From Calycina herbarum (taxonomy: Eukaryota > Ascomycota > Leotiomycetes > Helotiales > Pezizellaceae): a DNA stretch of 64,000 nt. Under the pieces are notes generated by a model that did no database searches, was not told the DNA's origin, and saw only the letters and a program-made list of their open reading frames with translations. Positions 50,065 through 61,574 of this stretch are shown piece by piece. The stretch lies in NCBI GenBank assembly GCA_001414485.1, contig LLEY01000212.1:1-64000 (forward strand). Direction: 5' to 3'. The translations under genes were made by a program, and so were the position numbers. The stretch's first letter is position 1, and each line of letters opens with the position of its first letter.

Positions 50065-51220
50065 TCAATATCGTGATGAGGTGACATTGGGTGTAAGAAT
50101 GCCACTTCCACGTTTCCTCCAAGTGGTCTTTATCTTCTGAATTGCGCATATGACCCTCCTCCCTATTGACTTGATGCTCTTGATGGTTCTGCCCCGCCTT
50201 GTTGCGACGGGCTCTTCTCTGATCGCCATGCTTTTCCATCCCCCCTTCCCAAAATCGGTGTCCTCCGGGTTATCAGGCTCGATGCTCCCTTGACTACTCG
50301 TCTCTGAGCTATCAATGTCCAATTCTTCACTGCACGCATCTTGTAATTGTCGCAGAACATCTCGAATTTCCCGAGGGATCCCATGGAGGTTGGGCTTCCG
50401 TAGCATAAGTACGCTGCCAGAGATGCTAGGGCGAACCCGTCCATGACTTCGTTGCACCATACTTACTAGGACCGGCTTGAAAAGGAGCGCGCACAGGATA
50501 TTGAGGGAGAAAATTGTTTGTGATAATCCGCGTATAAAATCATCCTAACCCAGCACCTTCAACTCCCTGATGTCTTTGGTGATCTTGATATATTTGCGCA
50601 GTAGGCCAGAATTGTGCCAGTACGACGACCAAGTTTTCGTCGACGTCGCCGATCTTGTCGCTCGTAGTTGAGGAAATAGTTCGGATCGATTGGTAAGAAT
50701 GAGGGATTATTGACATGATCAGAGTTCGTGTGGCAGGTATCGCAGAGTGCTAATACGTTCTGTGGGGGTTTTGTTTCTCTTGGAAGTCGATAAGAACGTC
50801 GTGGAACTGGGACGAAGTCAGATCAGCCGCTACTGAACTCATGTGCTACTTACAGTGTTATCTCTGATGCCAATAACATGGCAGATATCCGCGGGACTCG
50901 CTGAACAATACCAGCATTGTTGTATTGTTCCCTCACCTGCGCCTTGGTGTTATTGTTTAAGTTGGACATATTTGATACCCGAGCGCGGGCCAGCCTGCAT
51001 CGCTCCCGTCATCTGCGACTGCGTGGATTCTCCGTATGGGATCCCCAGGGTGAGGGGAAGACGGCTTGTGGTGAGGGAGGGTAGATTGTAGAACGTGCTT
51101 GACGGGACACGATTCAGATAGCGCGCGAGAGGCCTCGTTGGATGAATCCATTGATGTCGGATATATATTCGACTGTCGATTTTAACGTGAAGCGTAATGG
51201 TATGTTGGGATTTCCTAGCC
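50065..51220 (-). pseudogene. HNH-type fungal gene relic, minus strand
   Basis: Read on the minus strand, pieces of a common fungal HNH-endonuclease-like protein appear in order but in different frames. RLPLTLGIPYGESTQSQM is followed by a TAA at 50952-50950 (CAA in the expected frame), then QQCWYCSASPADICHVIG (near 50910). A 47-nt intron (50853-50807) has GTAAGT and CCCAG borders. The frame shifts near 50780 into NVLALCDTCHTNSD (the second metal/His block) and FLNYERQDRRRRR, shifts again near 50645 into PTAQIYQDHQ, and finally gives RKPNLHGIPREIRDVLRQL down to 50065. At least two shifts and one stop make it non-functional. The first exon is unclear; an open frame at 51114-51434 (106 residues) may be part of it. 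HNH proteins cut DNA, but the role of this family is unknown. Confidence 0.55.
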
Positions 51221-51620
51221 GCCCAAGAGTGACGATGAAGGAAGGTTGATACCTTTCTGTTGCTTTCTGTCCAATGATTACATAAGTGAGCTTACAGTCA
51301 AGATTTGTGGCACGTGCGGGGCTGTTCCCCACCAAGATCATCACTCGCTTCGATCCGAGGTATCTACCCGCGTGGCGATCTTGGATGAATCTGCACGCCA
51401 CAGCTGCCACAAGAATGTTGACGATCTCCCGCATAGTGGGGAGGCCTGAGAGCTCGGCTAAGACCTTTTTATAAGTTTTAGGGATAGTGTAAGCTCGGCG
51501 GTGCAGCTGTAGTAGAAGAAGTCTATTACGCTATAATAAGAGACTTTTGCAAATCAGGCGTAAGAGCGACGACGCGAACGTGATTTTTTCAGTCGGAGAC
51601 ATCTAAGGTGTTCGGGAGTG

Positions 51621-51751
51621 GCTATAGAATATAACTTATAAAAAATAATAAGAGATATTATAGTATATATAGATTTTAAGATACTTGAAGTTAATATAAC
51701 TATTAATTTTTCTAGTACGTAGAGTTTTCCGCTACGTAGGAATAGACGTTA
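51621..51751 (-). repeat. Right TIR of the island, RIP-mutated
   Basis: Inverted partner of 45269-45399. It carries TAT or TAC where the left copy has TGC or CCC, i.e. transitions in the RIP direction. The RIP boundary (about 51480) lies just inside it. Confidence 0.75.
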
Positions 51752-51945
51752 TCTTAGCTATTTTAAATAAAAATAAAAGAAGATATAAACTAAATAGTTA
51801 GAATTTAAATAAACTAGTATCTATATAACTAACGTCTGTCTCTACGTCCTAAGACGTACTATATTACGAGATAATTTTATCGTTTTAGAGTTAAATATAT
51901 TTTCCTAGTAAGTCTACGGAGTTTTTATTAATATATTACTTTCTT

Positions 51946-53776
51946 TAACGTATTTCCCGGGTAAGCCGATCACCCGAGTAAGCTAATCACTAAAACACTA
52001 AAACGCGACACTTAACTTAAAATTAAAATACTACTACTTAATTAAGCCCAACCCTCTAATAAAGAGGGTCGTATTCTTTTAGCTGTCTAAGCCTTTAATT
52101 CAGGTTATTTTAAGAGTATACAAGCTTATATTAAAGCCTACAACGTGCCTTATATAACCCTCTACAACCGAATACACGGAATCCCTTCGCGATACGATAC
52201 TCCTTCTAATACTTAAAGACTTACCTCTAAAGAAGAGCGAGCTATTATACGATATATTCTCGACCTAGACTCGCGTAGATTCCTACCTTAGCTAGTAGCT
52301 GTTCGAGAAATAGCAGACCTTCTTCTCTCTAAACACGACGTGCCTCTAGTAGGTAAGAATTAGACTTCTACCTTTATTAAACACTATATAGAGATTAAAA
52401 CGAAATTTAGCTATAAGTACGATTATAAAAGAGCTTAGTACAAAGACCCTATAGTTCTTAGAGACTGGTTTAGGCTTATACGAAATATAATTACTAAATA
52501 TAGAGTTATAGAAGAGAATATATATAACTTCGACGAAGCTAGGTTTCTTATAAGAGTTATTATAACTACTAAAGTTGTTATAAGCTTAGAGTTAAGGAAT
52601 CGTCTAAAGACTACTTAGCTAGGAAATAGAGAGTGGGTTTCGATTATATAAGGTATAAACTCGTATAGTTAGACACTTCCTCCGTTTATTATTTTCAAGG
52701 GATAGCACTACCTCTTAGCTTAGTACGAGGAGTTAGGTCTTCTATAAGATTAGGTAATTATACTAAGTAAGAATAGATAGACGATAAACGAGATTAGATT
52801 TAAGTAGATTTAGTACTTTAATAAACATATAAAAGGTTATATAGTTAGACGATATAGACTCCTTATTCTTAATAGCTACGAGTTACATATTTTAGTTTAA
52901 TTTTAGTAATACTATTAGAATAATAATATTATTACTCTCTATATACTACTATACTTATCTCATATCCTTTAGCCTCTTGACGTTAGCTGTTTTAGCTCTC
53001 TAAAGACATTATATAATAAGTAGATTAAGAATCTCGTTCGAGTTAGAATCTAGTATATTACTAAGCTTAAGTTCCTTCTTATATTTAAAGAGGTATTTAA
53101 AGCTATATTTATAGAGTAGAATATTAAGAGTAGATTCCGAGCAACTAGCTTAGTTCTATATAATCCTAAGAACGTGCTTTCTTACCTTAATCTAAGGCTA
53201 AAGATACTAACTCCACCTCTTATAAACGAGCTAAACTAGACCCTAAAGACGCTACAGAACGTAATAGAGCTTAGATTCTAGACTATATATCTTAAAAACC
53301 GTATTATACAATACTAAGATAGCTCTCTAATATTAATCAACAAGGCATTTAATCGGCTTACTAAGGGAGCTTAAATTATAATATACGGAGCTACTCTTAT
53401 AAGAGCTGAAATTAAGACACTATAAGAGGCAAATCAGCTTAAAAAGAGAAGAGAGAGAAAGCGAAAGAGGCGTATTTACTAAGGTAGAAGTCTTATAGTT
53501 AAAGAAGGCAAGGAAATTTTTTAAAGTATTTAAACTTAGTAAGAAGAGGGTAGTAATAATATACAGCGCTAGCGCTTAGAAGGTAAGCGGCGACGTTATA
53601 GTTTATATAATCAGGTTAGACATAATACTCGTATATATAAGACATCTTAGGAATCGATTAATATAAGTAGCTAGAGGTTTTTTAATAGTATTGTTATAAT
53701 ATATTTAAAGTTATAGTATTATCGCGTTTTAGTAATCGGCTCACCCGGGTAATCGGCTCACCTGAGAAATACGTTA
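51946..53776 (+). mobile_element. pogo/Fot1-like DNA transposon relic (B)
   Basis: 1831 bp from TAACGTATTTCCCGGG to its inverted AAATACGTTA end. The TIR (about 55 bp) holds a doubled 16-bp unit (CGGGTAAGCCGATCAC / CGAGTAAGCTAATCAC), repeated inverted near 53723-53770 and ending in CGCGTTTTAG-like sequence. The mutated transposase runs on the plus strand from about 52030: helix-turn-helix, then LELRNRLKTT, NREWVSII, IPPFIIFKG-like text, YRLLILNSYELHI (for LDGHESH), NNIITLYILLYLSH, QPLDV-like text, and LVLYNPKNVLSYLNLRLK near 53150. Same family and layout as relic A but not the same sequence. Many stops. Confidence 0.85.
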
Positions 53777-54407
53777 ACTATTTCTCTTTAAAACTACTAC
53801 TTAGTAATAAGAAAAAGACTATAGCTAATTATACTATCGGTCGTTTTAATTATACTACTAATTAACACTTCTACTATTCTCTTCTACTGAATCGCGATAG
53901 TCTAAGTCTTTTTTAAATTCAGAGTACTTAGAGAAAGATTATATAAAGAAAGAATCTAGCTTCTAATTTTAAAGATACTTAGAGAAGAAAATAATACTAT
54001 CCGAGAGTTACGTTATACGAAGAGAGAGAGCTTCAGAGTTTACTACTTAGTAATATAAATTAGTCTAATTATAATATACTATATTTAAGTCCGGCTTTAT
54101 TATATTTTACCTAGCTACTATTCTTAAGCCTGGTTATATATATAGTATAAAATGTTATATATATAACGTAGAAGTAGGTTTCTCGAACTTTCTATAATAG
54201 GCTATACGCTGTTACCTACCGCTGTATCTTACTAGTCTTTTTATATTACTATTATATTCTACGACCTCTAGTACTTTCGTACTAAAGTCTTTCTAATAGT
54301 AACGATGTTATTCTATACTTCTAATAGCTAGGAGAATAATAGTAAATATATAAGAGTAAGTGCTATAATCTTAAATAATATCTATTACTAATAATATTAA
54401 TATAGAA
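53777..54407. other. RIP-mutated sequence, unassigned
   Basis: About 630 bp between the pogo-like relic and the minisatellite. No recognisable family. Confidence 0.4.
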
Positions 54408-55246
54408 GGTAAGTAGCAGCTGTGTTAACGATTAAGAGAAGAGAGTCGCTAACTAAGCGTCTTAGTAGTGGTTTTAGATCGTAAGTAGTAGCTATGTTAA
54501 CGATTAAGAGGAGAGAGTCGCTAACCGAGGGTCTTAGTAGTGGTTTTAGATCGTAAGTAGTAGCTGTGTTAACGATTAAGAGAAGAGAGTCGCTGACCGG
54601 GGGTCTTAGTAGTAGTTTTAGATCGTAAGTAGCAGCTGTGTTAATAATCAAGAGAAGAGAGTCGCTGATCGAGGGTCTTAGTAGTGGTTTTAGTATATAA
54701 GTAGCAGCTGTGTTAATAATTAAGAGAAGAGAGTCGCTGACTAGAGGTCTTAGTAGTGGTTTTAGGTTATAAGTAGCAGCTGTATTAATAATCAAGAGAA
54801 GAGAGTCGCTAATCAGAGGTCTTAGTAGTAGTTTTAGGCTATAAGTAGTAGCTGTGTTAATAATCAAGAGAAGAGAGTCGCTGACCAGGGGTCTTAGTAG
54901 TGGTTTTAGCGCGTAAGAAATAGCTATGTTAATAATTAAGAGAAGAGAGTCGCTAACCGAGAGTCTTAGTAGTGGTTTTAGTATATAAGTAGTAGCTATG
55001 TTAATAATCAAGAGAAGAGAGTCGCTGATCAGAGGTCTTAGTAGTGGTTTTAGAGAGTAAGTAGCAGCTGTGTTAATAATTAAGAGAAGAGAGTCGCTAA
55101 TTAGAGGTCTTAGTAGTGGTTTTAGAAGATAAGTAGTAGCTGTGTTAATAATTAAGAGAAGAGAGTCGCTAATCAGAGGTCTTAGTAGTGGTTTTAGTAA
55201 GTAAGTAGTAGCTGTGTTAATAATTAAGAGAAGAGAGTCGCTGATA
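54408..55246. repeat. Minisatellite, 12 units of exactly 72 bp
   Basis: GAGTCGCT recurs at 54443, 54515, 54587 and every 72 bp to 55235, twelve times without slippage. Each unit contains TTAAGAGAAGAGAGTCGCT, TCTTAGTAGTGGTTTTAG and AGTAGCAGCTGTGTTAA-like parts. Differences are mostly transitions. Because 72 is a multiple of three, the minus strand reads as a long hydrophobic repeat (SDSLLLIINTAATY per 24 residues), but nothing suggests it is a gene. Confidence 0.95.
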
Positions 55247-55406
55247 TTATATCTTAGAGAGTACGTATTATTCTATTAACTTATAATATTACTAACTAGT
55301 ATTTTTTAATTACTTTTCTAGTTAGTAAGTTAGCTTATATACTTTTCTATAATATATAATACTAACAAATCTAGTTTATTATAGATAACTAGACTTATCT
55401 ACTTCT

Positions 55407-55738
55407 TAATATTACAGACCTGGCCACCGCCGAGCACGTGACTCGCGTACGGCTGCTCGCCGGCGTCCGCAAAGCCTACTATTCCTAGCCTAGCCTAGAA
55501 CTATTCCTACCTAGGCTAGGAACCAGTTCTACAAACGGATTAACATTCCTATAACTTATCGATTCCTTAGCTATCTCTATATTATAAGACCTCTAGAAGT
55601 CTCCTCTTTCCTTCTCTTCTCTTCTATAGCTTTAGATCTTTAATTAAACCACCTCTTACTTCTCTAATTATCTACTATATTTATATATACTATAGGTAAG
55701 GATAACTACTAGAGGGCTAGTAGATTAGGTTTATTATA
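55407..55738 (+). repeat. 5' LTR, 332 bp
   Basis: From TAATATTACAGACCTGGCC to AGGTTTATTATA. Same length as the 3' LTR, and the differences I can find between them are transitions. Confidence 0.92.
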
Positions 55739-56803
55739 TTATCTAAAGCTCTCTTCTTCTCTCTATTTACTACTGCTTCTAAGAAGGATTAGAATATCTA
55801 TTGCGATTCTAATATAACATCTACGGTCTATATAGACTGCTCGTAGATGCTACTAGCGCCTTATACAGCCCCGCGTACCCGCGCCTACTACCGCGTATAA
55901 GAGCCTAGGGCTCTTCTACCTATACCCTCTGTCTTTATAACTAAGTTGTCTATAACGATGTCTGCTAACTAGTCTACAGACGCTTAATAGCTCGCTATAG
56001 CCTTGAAATAGGTCCGTCTACTGCGAGAATAACTAAACGATGTCTATACCTCTCTACGAGGGAATACCCTGTCTGAAACTAGATAATATAAGTCGTTTAT
56101 AGTTAAGCTTAAGAATACTAAGTCTTTAATAGATAGCTCGTCTCTAACCTTCGATAACTAGAAGATCTAGATTAAGAATAAGTTCTTTATTAACACTTCT
56201 ATGTTTAAGCTAGAGAAAGCAAAGATAGCTTACGTTTTTAACTATATAGCTAATATTACTTAGAAGCATCTCGTACTCTATTACCGGAAGGGACCTAAGC
56301 TGTTTCAGTCTATAAAAGAAATAATCGTATATCTTATAAATATTCTAGAGAACCTGTTTAAAGTATAGAACGCCTATATCGAATTCCGCTAGCTTATTAT
56401 AAGAGATAACGAGACTTTCGCAACCTTCTATACTCGCTTCTTATACCTTATAGACACTAGACGGATCCTGACAGACGACTTATAGCCCGACTTATATAAC
56501 AAGCTTACGCTACCTCTATAACAGTCTGTCTTACTATTCTTAGACGTCCTACTCTTAAGTACAGCCCTAGCAAACAAGTGTTAACTTATTAATAAGAACT
56601 TACAAAGACTTCAGCTCCGTAGAAGCAACTTACGAACTGCTCGTCTTATCTCCCGGCCTATAACTACTACTACTACCTCCCGCCTAGCTAGAACTTTTAC
56701 TACTACTTAAACTACGTTCCGTACAACCTCCTCTACCCCGGCCCCCCGCCTTTATAGACTATTATATAAACCAACGCCTGCTTATAAAGAACCGGACGAC
56801 GCC

Positions 56804-56845
56804 TGCTTCAAGTGTAAGAGAACTAGGCACTATGCCCGCGAATGC
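56804..56845 (+). other. Gag CCHC zinc knuckle of the chromovirus
   Basis: The frame reads C-x2-C-x4-H-x4-C (CFKCKRTRHYAREC) with no mutated ligand, the best-preserved nucleocapsid motif in the window. Confidence 0.85.
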
Positions 56846-59800
56846 TCTAAGAACTCTAAGCCTATTACGAACGTTAATAAGCTTGCGAAGCCTACGTCCG
56901 ACTTAGAACAGTCGGAAAACGACCAAGTCTAGGGAAAGTCTCTCCTCTAGGCTTACTTTACTAAGGTCCTAGCCAGTTAGCTATTAATCTAAGTTAGCTA
57001 CTTAGAGGAAAACAGTTCATAGTCTCTTATAACTTAGTTTTTAATAGATACGGATTTAAAACCTCTACTCTAGCTAATACTAGAGTAAACGGCTTTATAC
57101 TTATTAGTACAAAGTTTGCTTAGAGGCTAGCTCGCTTCTTCTCTTTAACTATTTATACTCTTCCTACTTCTATTACAGTTCGCGGCTTTAATAGACAGAG
57201 TCGACAGTCTATAGACCGCTATATTATTCTTCACTTATATATAGACGGCTGTAAATAGTACAACGTCTCTATAGTCCTTCTTAATACTAGTTATTAGAAC
57301 CTTATTCTTAGGCGTATATAGTTTAACTAGCTTAATATATAACTCAACCCCCGCTAGCGCCGACTTATATAGCCTACAGATCTCTCTCCTTCTCCTAACC
57401 TTATCTAGCTACGCCTCCTAGATCCTAGAATCCTATAAACTCGGCCCTTAAACCTAGATTACTAAGCTAACGCAGATCGCCGTGATCAGGCCCTAGAAGA
57501 ACAGGTCGTATACAAATACTAGGAAGACCTACAACTGTCTATAAGCCTTGTCGACGAGCTGCTAGTCCCTTAGATCCTAGCGCGCCCGCCTACTACACCC
57601 CTGGCCGTACGTCACAGCGAGTACTAGGACCGCTAAAACAACTTACGAAATATAAACCGTGCTCTTATAGGTTTAGATATCTATAAAGCCTCTATAGCAC
57701 GCCTGAAACGTGTACGCCTTAACCTACCACCGGTAGACATCGCTATTATCGGTACTACTATATATCGCTGTAACCTATAAGACACTAAAGCTACAGCCTT
57801 TAGTACCTCTCTTTATAAGATCGATTACTTAATAGAAAAAAAGCTTATAGATTAAAAAGACGACTTATAGGTCTAAGAAAGCCTCCCCGGAGCCTACTAA
57901 GATCTTATAGACGTTTTCTTCAAAGCTACGTCTAATACTCTTCTCTCTCGTCGCTCGTATAACTATAGATCGAACTTATAGACAGGAACGTAGACGACTT
58001 GTCCTATAGCCCTCTCCGCCACTAGTTAACAGACGAGCTCTAGGCTATAAAACAATACCTTATTAAGAACCTTTATAAAGGTTTTATTAAGGCTAGCTAA
58101 GCCCCTTTTATAGCCCCGATTCTCTTTATTAAGAAGTCTAACAGCTCTCTACAGTTCTATATTAATTACTATAAGCTGAATAACCTAATCTATAAGGACT
58201 AGTATCCTCTTCTATTAATCGACGAAACTCTTACTCGTCTAAGTAAGGCTTATATCTTTATAAAGCTAGATATATAATAAGCTTTTCACCGGATTCGGAT
58301 TAACCCTAAGTCTAAGGAACTAATAACGTTCCAGATCTGTTATAGAGCCTACAAGTATAAAGTTATACCTTTCAGACTAACTAACGGACCTGTAACATAT
58401 TAACGGTTTATAAACGATATACTCTTCGACTATTTAAACGACTTTTATACTACCTATCTTAATAATATTCTTATTTACTCTAAGAACGAGCTAAACTATC
58501 AAGAACACGTTTATAAGGTCCTTTTACAGCTTTGTAAAGCTAGCTTATAAGCTAATATCAAGAAATCTAAGTTTAACGTTACTTATACGAAGTACCTAAG
58601 CTTCTACATAAGTACTAACAGGATTGAAGTAGACCTAGAAAAGAGAGAAACGATCTATAACTAAGAACGTTCTATTACAGTCCGCGGTGTTCAGTCCTTT
58701 CTTAGCTTTTATAACTTCTATTAGAAGTTTATTCTCAACTACGGACAAGTTATACACTCGTTAACAGCTCTAACTTGTAAAGACTAGCCGTTTTAGTAGA
58801 CACCTGCTTATTAGAACGCCTTCTCTAAGCTGAAGGCCCGGCTTATTAATACACCTCTTCTTATACACTTTAATCTATAATACGAGTCTATAGTTAAGAC
58901 CGATTCCTCTAACAGCGTCCTTAGTAGTATACTCCTTTAGTTACAGCCGAGTCAAGAGTAGTACTCTATAGCTTACTTCTCTAAGATAATAATACCTACT
59001 AAGATTAACTACTCGATTTATAATAAAGAGATACTAGCTATTATACGTTCTCTAGAAGTCTAGAGACCTAAGCTTAAAAGGTCTCTATACTAGGTATAGG
59101 TCGTTTTAGACTATAAAGCTCTTAAGTACTTTATAACAACTAAAGCCTTATCTGGCTAATAAGCTCGCTAGGCTGAAACCCTCTCTCGATTTAACTTCCT
59201 ACTTACTTATAAGCCTAGTAGTTAGAATTAAGTAGATTCCCTTACTTACTAAGACTAAGAAGCAGATAGTTAAATAGTAATAAAGATATCTACTTATACG
59301 TAAGTCCTCTTATAGCCTGAGAATCTCGACTCGTAGATTATTATAGACCTAGACTTAGACTCTTCCGTAGATATTACACCTGTTAGAGTAGCCGACTGTT
59401 AGGGCTTATAGCAAGTGCTAATGAATTGAACTATAGAGGCTGTCTATATATAAGAAGATTCGATTGTCCTTTCTAAGCCAGAGTTCTTACTAACTTATAT
59501 ACTTAGTTAACTCATTCTAGAGAGTTCTGCTAAGAGTACTCTCGAAGGTTCTGTCACGTCTATACGTTGCTAAGCGAGGCCACGTAAATACGTCGCTAGA
59601 GTACTCTAAGACTTACTCTATAGGTGTAACCCTTAACACCGACGGACTATATAACTTAATTAACGATATCCTATAAGCTAATCGTATAAGTACAGGCCTT
59701 AACACTCTCCGCTAGTACGCTACGGACGAACGCCCTAGCTAGATAACCTATAACAGCCTCTTACTATACTAAGAACAGCTTATTCTACCTAAGGACGACG

Positions 59801-61231
59801 ATCTCAAAGTATACTTACTAAGCAAGGTTTATAATCAAGTCTCAGTAGCCTACCCTAGACAATCTAAGACCCTAAAGCTAGTTACGGACCGCTACTACTA
59901 GCCGTACCTTCGTTCGAATATATAACGATTCGTCTGTAACTACTAGACCTGCCGTTGCTCTTACGTGTCGTAAGACCGCCTCTCTAGACTCCTTAACCCC
60001 TTACCTATCCCGGATCGCCTATAATAATATATATTAGTTGATTTTAAGTAATTCCCTTCTAATAAGTCTAGAATAGATATAATTATTATCTTTATCTGCC
60101 AGCTAAGTAAGAGATCTGTCTCTATCCCTTACCTAAAGACTACAGACGTAAAAAAGACTACGCAGATCTACCTCGACCGCGTATAGCGCTATTATAGACC
60201 GTTAGATACTATTATCTCTAACCGCGGTCTATAATTCGTCTTAGAGTTCTAGTAAGAGTTTAACCGGATCCTAGAGACTAAGATTAAGCTATCTATAGCC
60301 GTATACGTATAAACCGACGGTTAAACTAAGAATATAAACTAGTAGATTAACTAACGCCTTTACCTGTTTATAAACTACTATTAGAATAACTAGTCTAAAC
60401 TAATACCGATTATAGACTACGTATAAGCTATACTTCTCTAGGACTCGACGACTCTTCCGCTTATATAAATCGAGCTTAGTTACGTACTACGTACCAGCTT
60501 TGATTAGGTCCGCTAGAGCTTAGAAGAGCTAATAAGCGTCTGTAAACAGCTTTTATAAGACGAAGCAGTTACGTACATAACCCGTATATACAGTGCCTAG
60601 GAAACCGCTTATAAGAGAATCGAGGCTACTTAGAAACGCTAGCGTAAGCAAGTAAACAAGCACCGGCGACTAGTAGACTTTATTATAGGCGACAAGGTCT
60701 ATATATCGACAAAGACGTGGAATATAGACTGCCTAAGCCGTAAGCTCGACTAGTAGATAGCTAGTCTATATATAGTCCTAGAAAAGGTTAGAAACGCTTT
60801 CTAGGTTAACCTACCTCTAATAATTAAAATATAGCCTATAATCTCTATAAATAAGCTTCGCAAAGCTTCTAACGATCCGCTACTAGGCCAGCTATAAGAA
60901 CTAGGACTGTCTATTATAGTTAACGAGTATAACGAATAGGATATAGACCAAGTACTAGCCTCTAGAGGCTATTATAGAAAATTATAATACCAGGTTTAAT
61001 AGATATAAAGCGAGCTAGACCTGGCCTAGTACCTAGCTTCTGACTTTATAAGCTGTCTATATAAGCTTTAAGAGTTTTATACTCTAAATCCTTCTCTCCT
61101 AGAGCCTCCTAGGTACTTAGCAGAATAGTTATAGAGCTGAGAAGATAGTATAGACAAACTAGAATATTATAAGGACGAGGATAAATTACCTGTAGAGTAG
61201 TAGGTTCAGAGCTCGCGGGCGAGCTCTACTT

Positions 61232-61242
61232 AGAGAGAGGGG
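61232..61242 (+). other. Polypurine tract of the LTR retrotransposon
   Basis: AGAGAGAGGGG lies immediately upstream of the 3' LTR start TAATATTAC, the expected priming site for plus-strand DNA synthesis. Confidence 0.8.
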
Positions 61243-61574
61243 TAATATTACAGACCTGGCCACCGCCGAGTACGTGACTCGCGTACGGCTGCTCGCCGGC
61301 GTCTGCAAAGCCTGCTATTCCTAGCCTGGCCTAGAACTATTCCTACCTAGGCTAGGAACCAGTTCTACAAACGGATTAATATTCTTATAACTTATCGATT
61401 CCTTAGCTATCTCTATATTATAGGACCTCTAGAAGTCTCCTCTTTCCTTCTCTTCTCTTCTGTAGCTTTAGATCTTTAATTAAACTACCTCTTACTTCTC
61501 TAATTATCTGCTATACCTGTGTATACTACAGGTAAGAATAACTACTAGAGAGCTAGTAGATTAGGTTTGTTATA
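61243..61574 (+). repeat. 3' LTR, 332 bp
   Basis: From TAATATTACAGACCTGGCC to AGGTTTGTTATA. It keeps TpG at several places where the 5' LTR has TpA (for example TCTGCTA against TCTACTA). Confidence 0.92.

Larger units (their letters stand above)
45269..51751. mobile_element. 6.5-kb island bounded by ~130-bp inverted repeats, carrying a HET-NLR gene
   Basis: The left terminus at 45269 and the reverse complement of the right terminus at 51751 align for about 130 bp: TAACGTCTATCCCTGCGT against TAACGTCTATTCCTACGT at the outer edge, CTTCAAGTATTATAAAATC against CTTCAAGTATCTTAAAATC further in, then TATCTCTTACTATTTTTT. Most substitutions are C/T or A/G. Inside lie an intact HET-NB-ARC-membrane gene and a broken HNH-type gene. 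Base composition is normal, unlike both flanks. No transposase is present, so it would be a non-autonomous or decayed unit. The outer 11 bp equal those of the 30.7-39.2 kb element. Confidence 0.6.
55407..61574 (+). mobile_element. Full-length Ty3/gypsy chromovirus-type LTR retrotransposon, RIP-inactivated
   Basis: 6168 bp with 332-bp LTRs at both ends. Internal order on the plus strand: gag with an intact-looking CCHC zinc knuckle at 56804-56845 (CFKCKRTRHYAREC); protease region; reverse transcriptase about 58200-58650 (FIKLDI, and YLNNILIYSKNELNYQEH where YxDD is normal); RNase H about 58890-59060 (KTDSSNSVLSSILL, INYSIYNKEILAII); integrase about 59880-60300 (RLLNPLPIPDRL); and a C-terminal chromodomain-like block about 60920-61130 (DIDQVLASRGYYRKL). 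The chromodomain marks it as a chromovirus. Stops and D to N changes in catalytic sites make it dead. A polypurine tract directly precedes the 3' LTR. I could not assign the primer binding site or a convincing target-site duplication. Confidence 0.92.

Noticed and set aside
54397..55011. Open minus-strand frame of about 204 codons with a hydrophobic 24-residue repeat
   Set aside because: It is the translation of the 72-bp minisatellite, open only because the period is a multiple of three. No ATG-based gene structure or family similarity.
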